A DNA stretch of 64,000 nucleotides from Pseudomonas petrae (GTDB lineage Bacteria > Pseudomonadota > Gammaproteobacteria > Pseudomonadales > Pseudomonadaceae). The notes beneath the pieces are model-generated. The model worked only from the letters and a program-made list of their open reading frames with translations, had not been told where the DNA came from and did not search any database. Positions within the stretch are counted from its first letter, which is position 1. Each line of letters begins with the position of its first letter. The stretch covers positions 1 to 64,000 of the forward strand of contig NZ_JAKJXE010000017.1 of the NCBI RefSeq assembly GCF_021728295.1, read 5' to 3'. This document shows, one piece after another, positions 42,881 to 51,340 of the stretch. A program made the translations under genes and the position numbers.

Positions 42881-44631
42881 TGGTACACCTCTCCCTGTGT
42901 GCTTTTCACGCGCAGCTCGTGATACGAATTGAGGCTGGCGTAAAGCGCAAAAAACTCATTGAGAACAGAGGCGAACACGAACACGTCGCCCTCGCCGATA
43001 TAGCCTTGGGGATCGATGGTCAGCTCGGTGCGCAACCCGCGTACCGGCAGCCCTCTGTGCAGCCGGTCGACATGCTGGTGCCTGATCGACTTGAGCCCGC
43101 CCAGCAGGCGCTTGCTGACCTTTTCTGCGTGCGGGTCGTAATAACGCGGCAGGTCGTATGTTTCGAGGATCACCTTCAAGGCGTTGACGTCCGCCAGGGA
43201 CAGGTAGTTAAGCGACATGTTGCTGATCAGCTTCCACAGGAAGTCCCGATTCAGCGGCGGCGCATAACTGGGTGTGGCCGGGGTGATGTTGCGGAAGGTC
43301 AGAAATTCCGGTGTCTGTTCGCAGGCGATGCAAATGTCACCCAGCTTGAGCTTGCGCGGCAGGTTCTGATTGGTGCACATCATTTCGATCGACAGTGTTT
43401 CAGAGGCTTCGGTGTGACGGATGCCGAAGCTCAGGTAGGTGTCGAGGCCATCGTGCAGCGACGATGAACGCTGGCGAATGCTGTAATGCGGACGGCGGTT
43501 CGGCACATCGAAACTGGGGTCATGCTCGAAGGACTCGAAGGGTACGTAGGCCTCGTAACCCAAGCCACCGGGCTTCCAGCCGATCACGGATTCGACCGAA
43601 AACACGCCGCAATTTTCCGGGCTGTAGAGCGCCGGCAACAACAGGTACTCGTCCTGTTTGCCCTCAAGGCGTATCGGCGAGGCGTCATGCTTGAACAGGT
43701 TCACGATGGGCGTGCAATGGAGCTTCACGTTGTCCAGCGTCGGGCGCAGACGCTGGACGCCGCTCTTGCGAATGTCGAAACGCAATTCAAGCCCGCGCAC
43801 TTGTTTGAGCGTGTCTTCCGGTAGCGCAGCGAGCAGGTCCAGGCCGTTCACGTCCACGAACAGAAACTTGTCCTGGAAGGCGAAGTATTCCTGCAGGTAG
43901 CGATAACCGCGGAAGGTATTCAGCGGATACGGAATCAGCGCTTCGTCTTCGGCAAACCCCACAGGCTGGATACGATCGCCAGGCAGTTTGAATGCCATGG
44001 GCATGCCGTTGACGCCCTGTACGGGCTTCCCGTCCCCGTCCAATGGCAACAGCTCGATGCTCTCCAGATTGCGCAGAAGGCTTAGATAGAGCATCTGGCT
44101 GATGTAGCGCTCGCCAGCAAAATGAAGGCGCAAACGGCTTAATTGCAACTCACCCAAATGGCCTTCGCCGCTCATCTCCAGACGCAAGCTCAACAGCGAG
44201 CCGTCGCCCTTGACCGAGTACGTCAGTTCCACCAGATCCAGCGCCTGGACGTCGGTTGGGTAGCACGTGCGAAAGCGGCACTGCACGCCATCGATCGGCA
44301 CGCTGTCCACAGGCGTATCCCGCTCCACCCTCAGCGCAGGCCCTGCCAGCATCAACGGGTCAAACTGGAGAATGCTGAAAGCCGGCAGTGGCTGCATGTA
44401 ATTGGGCCACAGCAGCTGCATCAGCGAATGGGTGAGCTCAGGCAGCTCGTCATCGAGCTTCTGCCGCAGGCGTCCAGTCAGGAACGCAAAACCCTCCAGC
44501 AACCGCTCTACGTCGGGATCCCGCCCGGCCTGCCCCAGAAAAGGCGCCAACGCCGGGCTGCGCTCGGCGAATCGACGACCTAACTGGCGAAGCGCGGTGA
44601 GTTCGCTTTGGTAGTAGTGGTTAAAGGACAT
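42844..44631 (-). CDS. tssF: T6SS baseplate protein TssF
   Basis: A 595-aa TssF/VasA family baseplate protein. The start MSFNHYYQSELTALRQLGRRF is the canonical N-terminus, with an AAGG ribosome binding site; a longer frame from 44664 is rejected. The conserved FAFLTGRLRQKLDDELPELT and LLWPNYMQPLPA segments follow. TssF and TssG form the wedge with TssE and TssK. Confidence 0.96.
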   Translation of the reverse strand: MSFNHYYQSELTALRQLGRRFAERSPALAPFLGQAGRDPDVERLLEGFAFLTGRLRQKLDDELPELTHSLMQLLWPNYMQPLPAFSILQFDPLMLAGPALRVERDTPVDSVPIDGVQCRFRTCYPTDVQALDLVELTYSVKGDGSLLSLRLEMSGEGHLGELQLSRLRLHFAGERYISQMLYLSLLRNLESIELLPLDGDGKPVQGVNGMPMAFKLPGDRIQPVGFAEDEALIPYPLNTFRGYRYLQEYFAFQDKFLFVDVNGLDLLAALPEDTLKQVRGLELRFDIRKSGVQRLRPTLDNVKLHCTPIVNLFKHDASPIRLEGKQDEYLLLPALYSPENCGVFSVESVIGWKPGGLGYEAYVPFESFEHDPSFDVPNRRPHYSIRQRSSSLHDGLDTYLSFGIRHTEASETLSIEMMCTNQNLPRKLKLGDICIACEQTPEFLTFRNITPATPSYAPPLNRDFLWKLISNMSLNYLSLADVNALKVILETYDLPRYYDPHAEKVSKRLLGGLKSIRHQHVDRLHRGLPVRGLRTELTIDPQGYIGEGDVFVFASVLNEFFALYASLNSYHELRVKSTQGEVYQWTPRMGLQPLL

Positions 44632-44738
44632 GGTATTACCTTCGAGCGGAGCGGTTTGGTTCAAGGGTGGGCGTGCGGAAAAACTGCCTGCTAGCGCCTT
44701 ATGTCATCAGTGCAGCCACGTGCAGCGGGTTCCTGACA

Positions 44739-45158
44739 TCAGGTTTTCCTGCGATTGACCTGTACCTGACCGCCACCCTCCAGGCGTGCGGCGAAACTGA
44801 CCTGACGCTTGAAACCCTCAACCTCCAGCAACCCTTCAATACTGAAGGCGAGCCGAAGCTGATCGTTGTCGTGGGGCAGCGCGATGACCTGGACGCTGCT
44901 CAGGCGTGGCTCGTAGGTTTCGATGAAGACCTCGATAGCGAGCCGCGCTTTCGTTAAAGCGTCATGAAGGCTCAAACGCATGTCATTGAGATCCGGCAGC
45001 CCGTAGTCCGAAAGCGTTTGAACGCTGCCCGCCCGGGTACTGAGCATCTTGGCCAGATGGGCAGCCACCGACGCCGTCGCAGAGTCTTCGCGGCTCCAGC
45101 CGACGCGCTTGTCTGCATCGCCACCCAGGCGTTCGAAAAGGCTGCCGTATCCAGTCAT
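44739..45158 (-). CDS. tssE: T6SS baseplate protein TssE (gp25-like)
   Basis: A 139-aa protein of the phage gp25-like lysozyme-fold family, part of the baseplate. It begins MTGYGSLFERLGG; the middle LSDYGLPDLNDM and a Glu-Pro-Arg (YEPRL) motif are typical. The frame upstream of 45158 runs into tssC and is rejected. A 107-base gap separates it from tssF, with nothing recognised in it. Confidence 0.93.
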   Translation of the reverse strand: MTGYGSLFERLGGDADKRVGWSREDSATASVAAHLAKMLSTRAGSVQTLSDYGLPDLNDMRLSLHDALTKARLAIEVFIETYEPRLSSVQVIALPHDNDQLRLAFSIEGLLEVEGFKRQVSFAARLEGGGQVQVNRRKT

Positions 45159-45171
45159 GTGTTGAAGCCCT

Positions 45172-46647
45172 TTACTCTTTGTCCAGCTTGCCCACCAGCG
45201 ACAGGGTGAAATCGGCGCCCATGTATTTGAAATGCGGGCGCACGTTAAGGCTGACGCGATACCAGCCGGGCTCGCCCTCCACGTCACTGACGATGATCTG
45301 CGCGGCACGCAGGGGACGACGACCACGGACTTCAGCGCTCGGATTTTCCTGATCGGCAACGTACTGGCGGATCCATTTGTTCAGTTCCAGCTCGAGGTCG
45401 GTGCGTTCTTTCCAGGAACCCAGCTGCTCGCGTTGCAGGACTTTCAAATAGTGAGCAAGACGGTTGACGATCATCATGTAGGGCAGTTGGGTGCCGAGTT
45501 TGTAGTTCAGCTCCGCCGCCTTGCCTTCCGCGCTGGTGCCGAAAAACTTCGGCTTTTGTACCGAGCTGGCGGAGAAGAACGCCGCGTTGTCTGAGCCCTT
45601 GCGCATGGTCAGGGAGATGAAGCCCTCCTCCGCCAGTTCGTATTCACGCCGATCGCTCACCAGTACTTCGGTAGGGATCTTGGTTTCGATTTCACCCATG
45701 CTTTCGAAGTGGTGCAGCGGTAAATCCTCGACTGCGCCACCGCTCTGCGGGCCGATGATGTTCGGGCACCAGCGGAATTTGGCGAAGCTGTCAGTCAGTT
45801 TCGTACCGAAGGCGTACGCCGTGTTGCCCCATAGATAGTGCTCATGGCTGTTGGCAACGGTTTCCTTGTAGACGAACGACTTGACCGGGTTCTCTTCCGG
45901 GTCGTACGGGTTGCGCAGCAGGAAGCGCGGCACGGTCAGGCCGACGTAACGGGCATCTTCCGACTGACGGAAGCTCTGCCATTTGGCGAACTGCGGGCCC
46001 TCGAAATGATCCTTCAGGTCTTTCAGATCTGGCAGTCCGGTGAAGCTTTCCAGGCCGAAAAACCTGGGGCCGGCGGCGGCGATGAACGGCGCATGGGACA
46101 TGCAGGCGACGCTGGAAACGTACTGCATCAGCTTCACGTCCGGTGAACTTGGAGACATGAAGTAGTTGGCGATGATCGCCCCCACAGGCTGCCCACCGAA
46201 CTGGCCGTATTCGGCGGTGTAGATATGTTTGTAGAGCCCGGCCTGCATGACTTCGGGTGAATCCTCGAAATCTTCCAGCAAGTCCTCTTTGGACACGTTG
46301 AGGATTTCAATCTTGATGTTTTCGCGGAAGTCGGTCCGCTCGACCAGCAATTGCAGTCCACGCCAGGACGACTCCAGAGACTGGAAGTCCGGGTGGTGCA
46401 GAATCTCATCCATCTGGCGGCCAAGCTTGGCATCGATCTCGGCAATCATGCGGTCAACCATTGCCTTCTTGACCGGCTCACCCGCGTTTTGTGGCTTGAG
46501 CAGCTCTTCGATAAACGCCGACACGCCGCGCTTGGCGATGCCATAGGCATCCTCGTCTCGAGGCAGACGGGTTTCGGCGATAATGCTGTCGAGAATGCTG
46601 AACTCGCCGGATTCTTTGCTCTGCTGCTGCGCTGGTGTAGTACTCAT
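45172..46647 (-). CDS. tssC: T6SS contractile sheath large subunit TssC
   Basis: A 491-aa TssC (VipB/EvpB family) sheath subunit, highly conserved: LLVERTDFRENIKIEILNV, GQFGGQPVGAII and YLWGNTAYAFGTKLTDSF. It polymerises with TssB around the Hcp tube. The length is that of a full TssC. The gene is 25 bases after tssB. Confidence 0.97.
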   Translation of the reverse strand: MSTTPAQQQSKESGEFSILDSIIAETRLPRDEDAYGIAKRGVSAFIEELLKPQNAGEPVKKAMVDRMIAEIDAKLGRQMDEILHHPDFQSLESSWRGLQLLVERTDFRENIKIEILNVSKEDLLEDFEDSPEVMQAGLYKHIYTAEYGQFGGQPVGAIIANYFMSPSSPDVKLMQYVSSVACMSHAPFIAAAGPRFFGLESFTGLPDLKDLKDHFEGPQFAKWQSFRQSEDARYVGLTVPRFLLRNPYDPEENPVKSFVYKETVANSHEHYLWGNTAYAFGTKLTDSFAKFRWCPNIIGPQSGGAVEDLPLHHFESMGEIETKIPTEVLVSDRREYELAEEGFISLTMRKGSDNAAFFSASSVQKPKFFGTSAEGKAAELNYKLGTQLPYMMIVNRLAHYLKVLQREQLGSWKERTDLELELNKWIRQYVADQENPSAEVRGRRPLRAAQIIVSDVEGEPGWYRVSLNVRPHFKYMGADFTLSLVGKLDKE

Positions 46648-46672
46648 GATGTTGGCTCCTTGGCGGATGGAC

Positions 46673-47176
46673 TCAGGTGTCCTGGGCGGCGGCGTTCAAA
46701 CCCAGCTCGCCGAGCACGCGACCGCGAGACTCGTCATTGGCGAGGACGCCTTCGATGGCTTTGCGGAAAGCAGGCGCGTTACCCAGCGGTCCTTTGAGCG
46801 CCACCAGGGCGTCGCGCAGTTCCATGAGTTTTTTCAGTTCCGGTACCTGGTCAACCAGCGAGGCCGGATTGAAGTCCTTCATCGACTTGACGTTCAGTTG
46901 CACCGCCAGCTCTTCATTGCCCTCATCCTCTTGCAGCCGGTTTGGCACGCTCAGCGTGAGGCTCAGGGCCTGCTTCGCCAGCACCTCGTCAAACGTCATC
47001 TTGTCGATGCTGATCGGCTTGCGCTCTTCGACTTTTCGCTCGTCTTTACGCAGGGTGTAATCACCGATTGCGAGCAGCTTCAACGGCAGTTCGATCTCTT
47101 CCTGCGCACCACCGGTCGCGGGTTTGAACGTGACATTGATGCGTTCTTTGGGGGCTACCGATCCTTCTTTGGCCAT
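46673..47176 (-). CDS. tssB: T6SS contractile sheath small subunit TssB
   Basis: A 167-aa TssB (VipA/EvpA family) subunit. RINVTFKPATGGAQEEIELPLK and LAIGDYTLRKDERKVEERKP are the conserved N-terminal part that pairs with TssC. It lies between tssA and tssC. Confidence 0.97.
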   Translation of the reverse strand: MAKEGSVAPKERINVTFKPATGGAQEEIELPLKLLAIGDYTLRKDERKVEERKPISIDKMTFDEVLAKQALSLTLSVPNRLQEDEGNEELAVQLNVKSMKDFNPASLVDQVPELKKLMELRDALVALKGPLGNAPAFRKAIEGVLANDESRGRVLGELGLNAAAQDT

Positions 47177-47208
47177 GGCCGTTCTCCTGGTAATTAGGGC
47201 CCTGAGGC

Positions 47209-48765
47209 CTATTCAAGTACGACTTCGAGGTCGAGGTGGCACAGCCTGCGATGAACCTCTTCCCTGCGCTCCCGGGCCCCATGACCCTGAGGCAGCAATT
47301 CGAAACAGCTGTGCAAGAGATGCAGCACTTCCAGCGCAAGATCAGGCTCCCAGGCATTGATGCCTGAGTCCTGCAGGGTTTGGTCGAGGGTTTCGAGTTG
47401 GGTTTTGGCCAGTTCGTATTTCCTGGCGGTGAAGCACAACCGCGCCAGGGCGAATTGCCAGAAAAATCGTGCACGCCCGCCCTGGGCGCCGTGCAGGCCT
47501 TGCTTCAGGAGCTGTACAGCGGCTCTGAGGCCGTCATTGCGCAACACCGAGAGCGCGCCCTCCAGGGCAGACTCCCAGGCCGGCTGGCTATCTGTTGTTT
47601 CGACTCTGCGAGGCGCACTGGCGGCCTGCAGGCGAGGCATGACACTGGCGCCAATCCAGGCGCGAGTCGCTGGATCCGCAAACGGGGTGCCGTCGTGAAA
47701 ACGCAGTTCGATGACCCCCGGCAGCCGCTGAATCAACAACGCGAATTGAGTTTCTACCTCGCGCATTGCCAGCTCGGCGTTTAGCGCGCGCAGACACTCC
47801 CAGACCATTCGCTGGCCATCGAACCAGAACGGCGCCTTTGCCAGACTCGCCTCCAGTTCGACAAGCAGATCGGCGTAGCTGCCCTGATCGTATTGGTCTC
47901 GATAGCACTTGAGCTTGTCTGCCGGAAGCCCGCGCAGCGCGGTGATTTGCTCTGAGTTGCACTCTGGCAGTGCCTCGATTGGCAACCACAGCAACGTCCG
48001 ATTCAGGCGCAACGCGCGCAGGTCGCTGGCTTTTTGCTTGAGCCACCAGGCACACAATGAGCGCGCGCTCTCCTGCTGAAGTCGCAGCGACTTGTTCGCG
48101 TCTTTCTCGCTGTTGACCAGCGCTGTTGGGGGGAATGACTGGGTAGCAGGCTGCTTGACTGGCGCGTCAGCGCCAACAATGATCCCGGCGTCGGGCAGGT
48201 TGTGAACCACGCGTTGGGCCATATTTTTCAAACGCCGTGAGATCGGCAACAGCAAAGGTGCGTTGGCGCCCATGTGCCGTGTAAACAACGCATCAAGGTC
48301 TTCGAGCATCTCGACGAGGCGACTGAACAGCGGCAACTGCTCTTTGATAGCGACGTTATCAAAGAGCACTTGCTCAAGACGGGGGAGCAGCCAACCGATG
48401 GCTGCGGAACGGGTGCGGGCCTTGACGGGATGAACTTCAACCCAATGGCGCACGCAAAGATGGTGAAGAAGCTCAAGTCCTGCCAACAGACCCTGAAAAG
48501 ATTCACGCTGGTACAAGGCCCACGTAAGCCAGGCCGCGACGCGAAGATCTTTGGATTGGGTGCGAAGCAGGTATTCACTTTGTTCACGCACTTTCAGCCA
48601 GTCGATCTGAGCCGTTTCGTGCATGGATTGAGCTTTGTTGACTTCGCTTTCCAACGCCTCGTATTCATTTGAAAAGCGAACGTCTTCACCCGCGAAGCTC
48701 TCGGTGGATATAGAGGCTTGAGCAGCTTCAAGATAATGTTCAGAAAGTTGGCTTGAATAAGACAT
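47209..48765 (-). CDS. tssA: T6SS protein TssA (ImpA_N domain)
   Basis: A 518-aa TssA-type protein, the first gene of the long T6SS operon. An ImpA_N domain is visible at about 50-170 (IDWLKVREQSEYLLRTQSKDLRVAAWLTWAL), with a long helical C-terminal part (about 220-518) typical of VasJ-like TssA proteins. TssA organises the baseplate and sheath polymerisation. The start MSYSSQLSEHYL has no strong alternative. A 681-base region separates it from divergent hcp. Confidence 0.93.
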   Translation of the reverse strand: MSYSSQLSEHYLEAAQASISTESFAGEDVRFSNEYEALESEVNKAQSMHETAQIDWLKVREQSEYLLRTQSKDLRVAAWLTWALYQRESFQGLLAGLELLHHLCVRHWVEVHPVKARTRSAAIGWLLPRLEQVLFDNVAIKEQLPLFSRLVEMLEDLDALFTRHMGANAPLLLPISRRLKNMAQRVVHNLPDAGIIVGADAPVKQPATQSFPPTALVNSEKDANKSLRLQQESARSLCAWWLKQKASDLRALRLNRTLLWLPIEALPECNSEQITALRGLPADKLKCYRDQYDQGSYADLLVELEASLAKAPFWFDGQRMVWECLRALNAELAMREVETQFALLIQRLPGVIELRFHDGTPFADPATRAWIGASVMPRLQAASAPRRVETTDSQPAWESALEGALSVLRNDGLRAAVQLLKQGLHGAQGGRARFFWQFALARLCFTARKYELAKTQLETLDQTLQDSGINAWEPDLALEVLHLLHSCFELLPQGHGARERREEVHRRLCHLDLEVVLE

Positions 48766-49153
48766 TCGAGATCTTCAGTGTAAAACCGCGCCAAGTACCG
48801 ACAATTAAATCGGCGAGCATAACGAAATTTAAATAAGAGCTACTTGGGCAATTGACATGTAACAAAACGTCTACCCTTCAGACGCCGGGAATAATACGTA
48901 GCGCGAATAACACTATCAAGCTCTCTATAAACGCGATTATTCGATTTGTATTGTAGGAAGTTTCTTCGAATACCGAAATTCAAAGCAGCTTTCGTTCATA
49001 CATCTTTTTTTATCGATGCGTAAGCAGCTGGAATACTTTGCCCAGAGCGCGGACGGGGGGTCTCGCGGTCACTCATACACTGTAAAGGGGATCGAGCAGT
49101 CTTCCTCAGCTAATGTTGAATCACCCGCGACGAGCAATGGCACAGGGCCTCCA

Positions 49154-49171
49154 TGCGCAATAAGTTGCGCA
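49154..49171. promoter_or_regulatory. Operator-like dyad 1 (TGCGCAA-N4-TTGCGCA)
   Basis: A perfect 7+7 inverted repeat with a 4-base spacer. It lies about 191 bases upstream of the hcp -24 element. The same motif recurs twice downstream, which suggests binding sites for the cluster's sigma-54 activator. Confidence 0.6.
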
Positions 49172-49236
49172 CCTCCTGATCGAGAAATCGCTAATTTACC
49201 CCGTCCGCCCCTTATGGCGCGTGCCCTGCAGGAGAG

Positions 49237-49254
49237 TGCGCAAGAAGTTGCGCA
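49237..49254. promoter_or_regulatory. Operator-like dyad 2 (TGCGCAA-N4-TTGCGCA)
   Basis: A second perfect copy of the dyad, 83 bases from dyad 1. With dyad 3 it forms a larger near-perfect inverted repeat at 49236-49277, with 18 of 19 arm positions matching. Confidence 0.6.
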
Positions 49255-49258
49255 TCAC

Positions 49259-49276
49259 TGTGCAACTTCTTGCGCA
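49259..49276. promoter_or_regulatory. Operator-like dyad 3 (TGTGCAA-N4-TTGCGCA)
   Basis: A third copy with one mismatch, centred 22 bases (about two helical turns) from dyad 2. Its centre is roughly 97 bases upstream of the -24 element, a usual enhancer distance for sigma-54 promoters. Confidence 0.6.
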
Positions 49277-49361
49277 CATTAACGCCACACAGTCGTTTCT
49301 TGTAAGACAACCAACCGTTAAACATTCATCAAGCCCACGTTCCATATGAACAACCTCTTAC

Positions 49362-49378
49362 TTGGCACGAAGCTTGAA
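49362..49378 (+). promoter_or_regulatory. Sigma-54-like promoter of hcp
   Basis: TTGGCACGAAGCTTGAA has a perfect -24 element (TTGGCACG) and correct 12-base spacing to TTG of the -12 element; the expected C is A. It is 68 bases before the hcp ATG. A sigma-54 activator (sfa) is encoded in the same cluster. Confidence 0.65.
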
Positions 49379-49446
49379 ACATCACTGCTGCCCACCACGC
49401 GAATTCGCTGTTGGGCATTTTAATTTATGAGGCAAGGAGCATCTTC

Positions 49447-49965
49447 ATGGCGACACCAGCGTATATGTCCATCACAGGCACCAAGCAGGGCCTGATCACC
49501 GCCGGCGCTTTCACCGCAGACTCGGTCGGCAACACGTTTCAGGAAGGTCACGAAGATCAGGTCATGGTGCAAGGGTTTCAACATGAAATGATCATCCCGC
49601 GCGACCCACAGTCGGGTCAGCCAACCGGTCAGCGTGTTCACAAGCCGGTCAAGATCACCAAGGTGTTCGACAAGTCTTCGCCACTGTTGCTGGCCGCGTT
49701 GACGTCGGGCGAACGCTTAACCGAAATCACTATCCAGTGGTATCGCACCTCGGCAGCGGGCACGCAGGAGCATTACTACACCACCAAACTCGAGGACGCG
49801 ATTATCGTCGACATCAAAGACTACATGCATAACTGCCAGGACCCGTCTAACGCCCACTTCACCCATCTGGAAGACGTGGAGTTTACCTACCGCAAGATCA
49901 CCTGGACCCACGAAGTATGCGGCACTTCGGGCTCCGATGACTGGCGCTCCCCGGTCGCTGGCTAA
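49447..49965 (+). CDS. hcp: T6SS inner tube protein Hcp (TssD)
   Basis: A 172-aa Hcp that forms the hexameric inner tube and is secreted. It starts MATPAYMSITGTKQGLITAG and has KPVKITKVFDKSSPLLLAAL and YRKITWTHEVCGTSGSDDW, typical of the HSI-2/Hcp2 class. AAGGAGC precedes the ATG at 49447; the frame extends to 49411 without a better start. It is divergent from the other T6SS genes and preceded by the sigma-54-like promoter. No vgrG is linked in the window. Confidence 0.97.
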   Translation: MATPAYMSITGTKQGLITAGAFTADSVGNTFQEGHEDQVMVQGFQHEMIIPRDPQSGQPTGQRVHKPVKITKVFDKSSPLLLAALTSGERLTEITIQWYRTSAAGTQEHYYTTKLEDAIIVDIKDYMHNCQDPSNAHFTHLEDVEFTYRKITWTHEVCGTSGSDDWRSPVAG

Positions 49966-49985
49966 GTTCAGCTGACCTTTGAAAT

Positions 49986-50013
49986 CCCGGCCGGCGATGC
50001 TGGCCGGTATTTC
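49986..50013 (+). terminator. Possible terminator after hcp
   Basis: CCGGCC (49987-49992) pairs with GGCCGG (50002-50007), followed by TATTTCT. The stem is short and the T-run interrupted. Confidence 0.45.
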
Positions 50014-50143
50014 TGAGCCTTTGCGGCGCGGTCTACCGGATTTTGCGGCAGATGCGCTGTCCTACCCCATGTTCGGGGGATCTCGCAGCAAAACCGCCCC
50101 CCGTCATTTCCGCCCGCGACCGCTGTGCTTGCCTGGAGGCCCA

Positions 50144-50425
50144 ATGAATCTGCACACGCCCCTGACCGACGACGCCGGCTCTGCGCCTCAGCAGAACTGG
50201 TTCTCACAGGAGCACCGCGCCCGGATCGACGAGCTGATTGCCCGGCTCAACACCAGTGACACCCGGGAAAGCGTGTCGCGTTACCACGCCATGGCCGAGG
50301 GGTATTTGCTGGGACTGCTGGACGGCTATCACGTGAGCGTCGAGCACCATGACGCCGTGCGCCAATACCTGCACAACCTGGCCATTGCGCGGCTGAAGGC
50401 TGTGAAACCGAAGCTGCGAAGGTGA
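50144..50425 (+). CDS. Small hypothetical protein
   Basis: A 93-aa protein that I do not recognise. The ATG at 50144 has a TGGAGGCCC ribosome binding site, while the open frame upstream does not look coding. It is predicted mostly helical (HRARIDELIARLNTS, HDAVRQYLHNLAIARLK), soluble and has a basic C-terminus (KPKLRR). It lies 178 bases after hcp behind a possible terminator and ends 11 bases before a convergent DMT transporter gene. No link to secretion is evident. Confidence 0.6.
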   Translation: MNLHTPLTDDAGSAPQQNWFSQEHRARIDELIARLNTSDTRESVSRYHAMAEGYLLGLLDGYHVSVEHHDAVRQYLHNLAIARLKAVKPKLRR

Positions 50426-50436
50426 GCACCCGCCGC

Positions 50437-51264
50437 TCAGCCAATGATGATCGTGCCGGCCGCAATGACCACGCACGAGAGGATCTTGCGCACAGTCAGC
50501 GACTCGCCCAAAAACAGATACCCGAGCAATGCGGCAAACAGCACGCTGGTTTCGCGCAGAGCCGACACCGCCCCCATCGGCGCGAGGGTCATGGCGTAGA
50601 TGACGATGCCGTAGGCCAGTAGCGACACCACACCTCCGCCCAACGAGGCGACCAAACCGGGTCGGACCGTCAGCAGACTGCGCGCGTCCCGCAGACAGAT
50701 GTAAGTGATCGGCATCAGTACGCCCCACAGGGCGCACATCCAGGCGGTGTAAGCCATCGGCGCGCCGGACAGACGACCGCCGATGCCGTCCGTCACGCTG
50801 TAGGCCGCAATGAAGCAACCGGTGCCCAGCGCATAAGGAAGGCTGGTCATGTCCAGTTTTCGGCCCTTGAACGCGAGGGAAATAATCCCCGCTGACACCA
50901 GTGCAATGCCGATCATCGCGCCGGTCTCGACCACCTCCCCCGCAAATATCGACGCACACAGCGTAATCAGCACCGGCGATGAACCCCGTGAGATCGGGTA
51001 GGTTTGCCCGAGGTCGCCGCTGCGGTAAGTACGTACCAGAAACAGGTTGTAGCCGATATGCAGCAGCGCCGAGAGCACCGCGCAAGGCCAGCTCTCCGGC
51101 GCCGGGGCGTCCATGAACAGTGCCCCTGCAATGCTGACGATGGCAACCGCGACGCACATGACGGTCATCGACCAGAGCTTGTCGCCACCGCCGCGCAGCA
51201 AGGCATTCCAGCTGGCATGCAGCAAAGCGGCGAAGAGGATTAACAGGATGATGTGAGTAGGCAT
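50437..51264 (-). CDS. EamA-family (DMT superfamily) transporter
   Basis: A 275-aa membrane protein with ten predicted helices in two EamA repeats; the second ends with SVLFAALLGYLFLGESLTVRKILSCVVIAAGTIIIG. DMT proteins of this type export small metabolites, often amino acids; the substrate is not readable. It is transcribed away from a LysR regulator gene that lies 76 bases upstream in the same direction. Confidence 0.85.
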   Translation of the reverse strand: MPTHIILLILFAALLHASWNALLRGGGDKLWSMTVMCVAVAIVSIAGALFMDAPAPESWPCAVLSALLHIGYNLFLVRTYRSGDLGQTYPISRGSSPVLITLCASIFAGEVVETGAMIGIALVSAGIISLAFKGRKLDMTSLPYALGTGCFIAAYSVTDGIGGRLSGAPMAYTAWMCALWGVLMPITYICLRDARSLLTVRPGLVASLGGGVVSLLAYGIVIYAMTLAPMGAVSALRETSVLFAALLGYLFLGESLTVRKILSCVVIAAGTIIIG

Positions 51265-51340
51265 GGGCCGATCTTAGTCAGGCTGACACACGGAACGAAA
51301 GCAAAGTCTGCTCATCGGATGATGACCAATTCCTCATGCT

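Larger units (their letters stand above)
48766..49446. promoter_or_regulatory. Divergent tssA-hcp control region
   Basis: No gene was found. The tssA-side half (48766-49010) is AT-rich and has no clear promoter. The hcp-side half holds three 18-bp dyads and a sigma-54-like element. A short frame at 49016-49282 is not supported by a ribosome binding site or protein similarity. Confidence 0.7.

Noticed and set aside
48766..48800. Possible sigma-54 promoter for tssA (TTGGCGCGG on the minus strand)
   Set aside because: The -12 half does not match and the position would put the start only a few bases before the tssA ATG.
49016..49282. An 88-codon frame between tssA and hcp
   Set aside because: It covers the three operator-like dyads and lacks a ribosome binding site or protein similarity.
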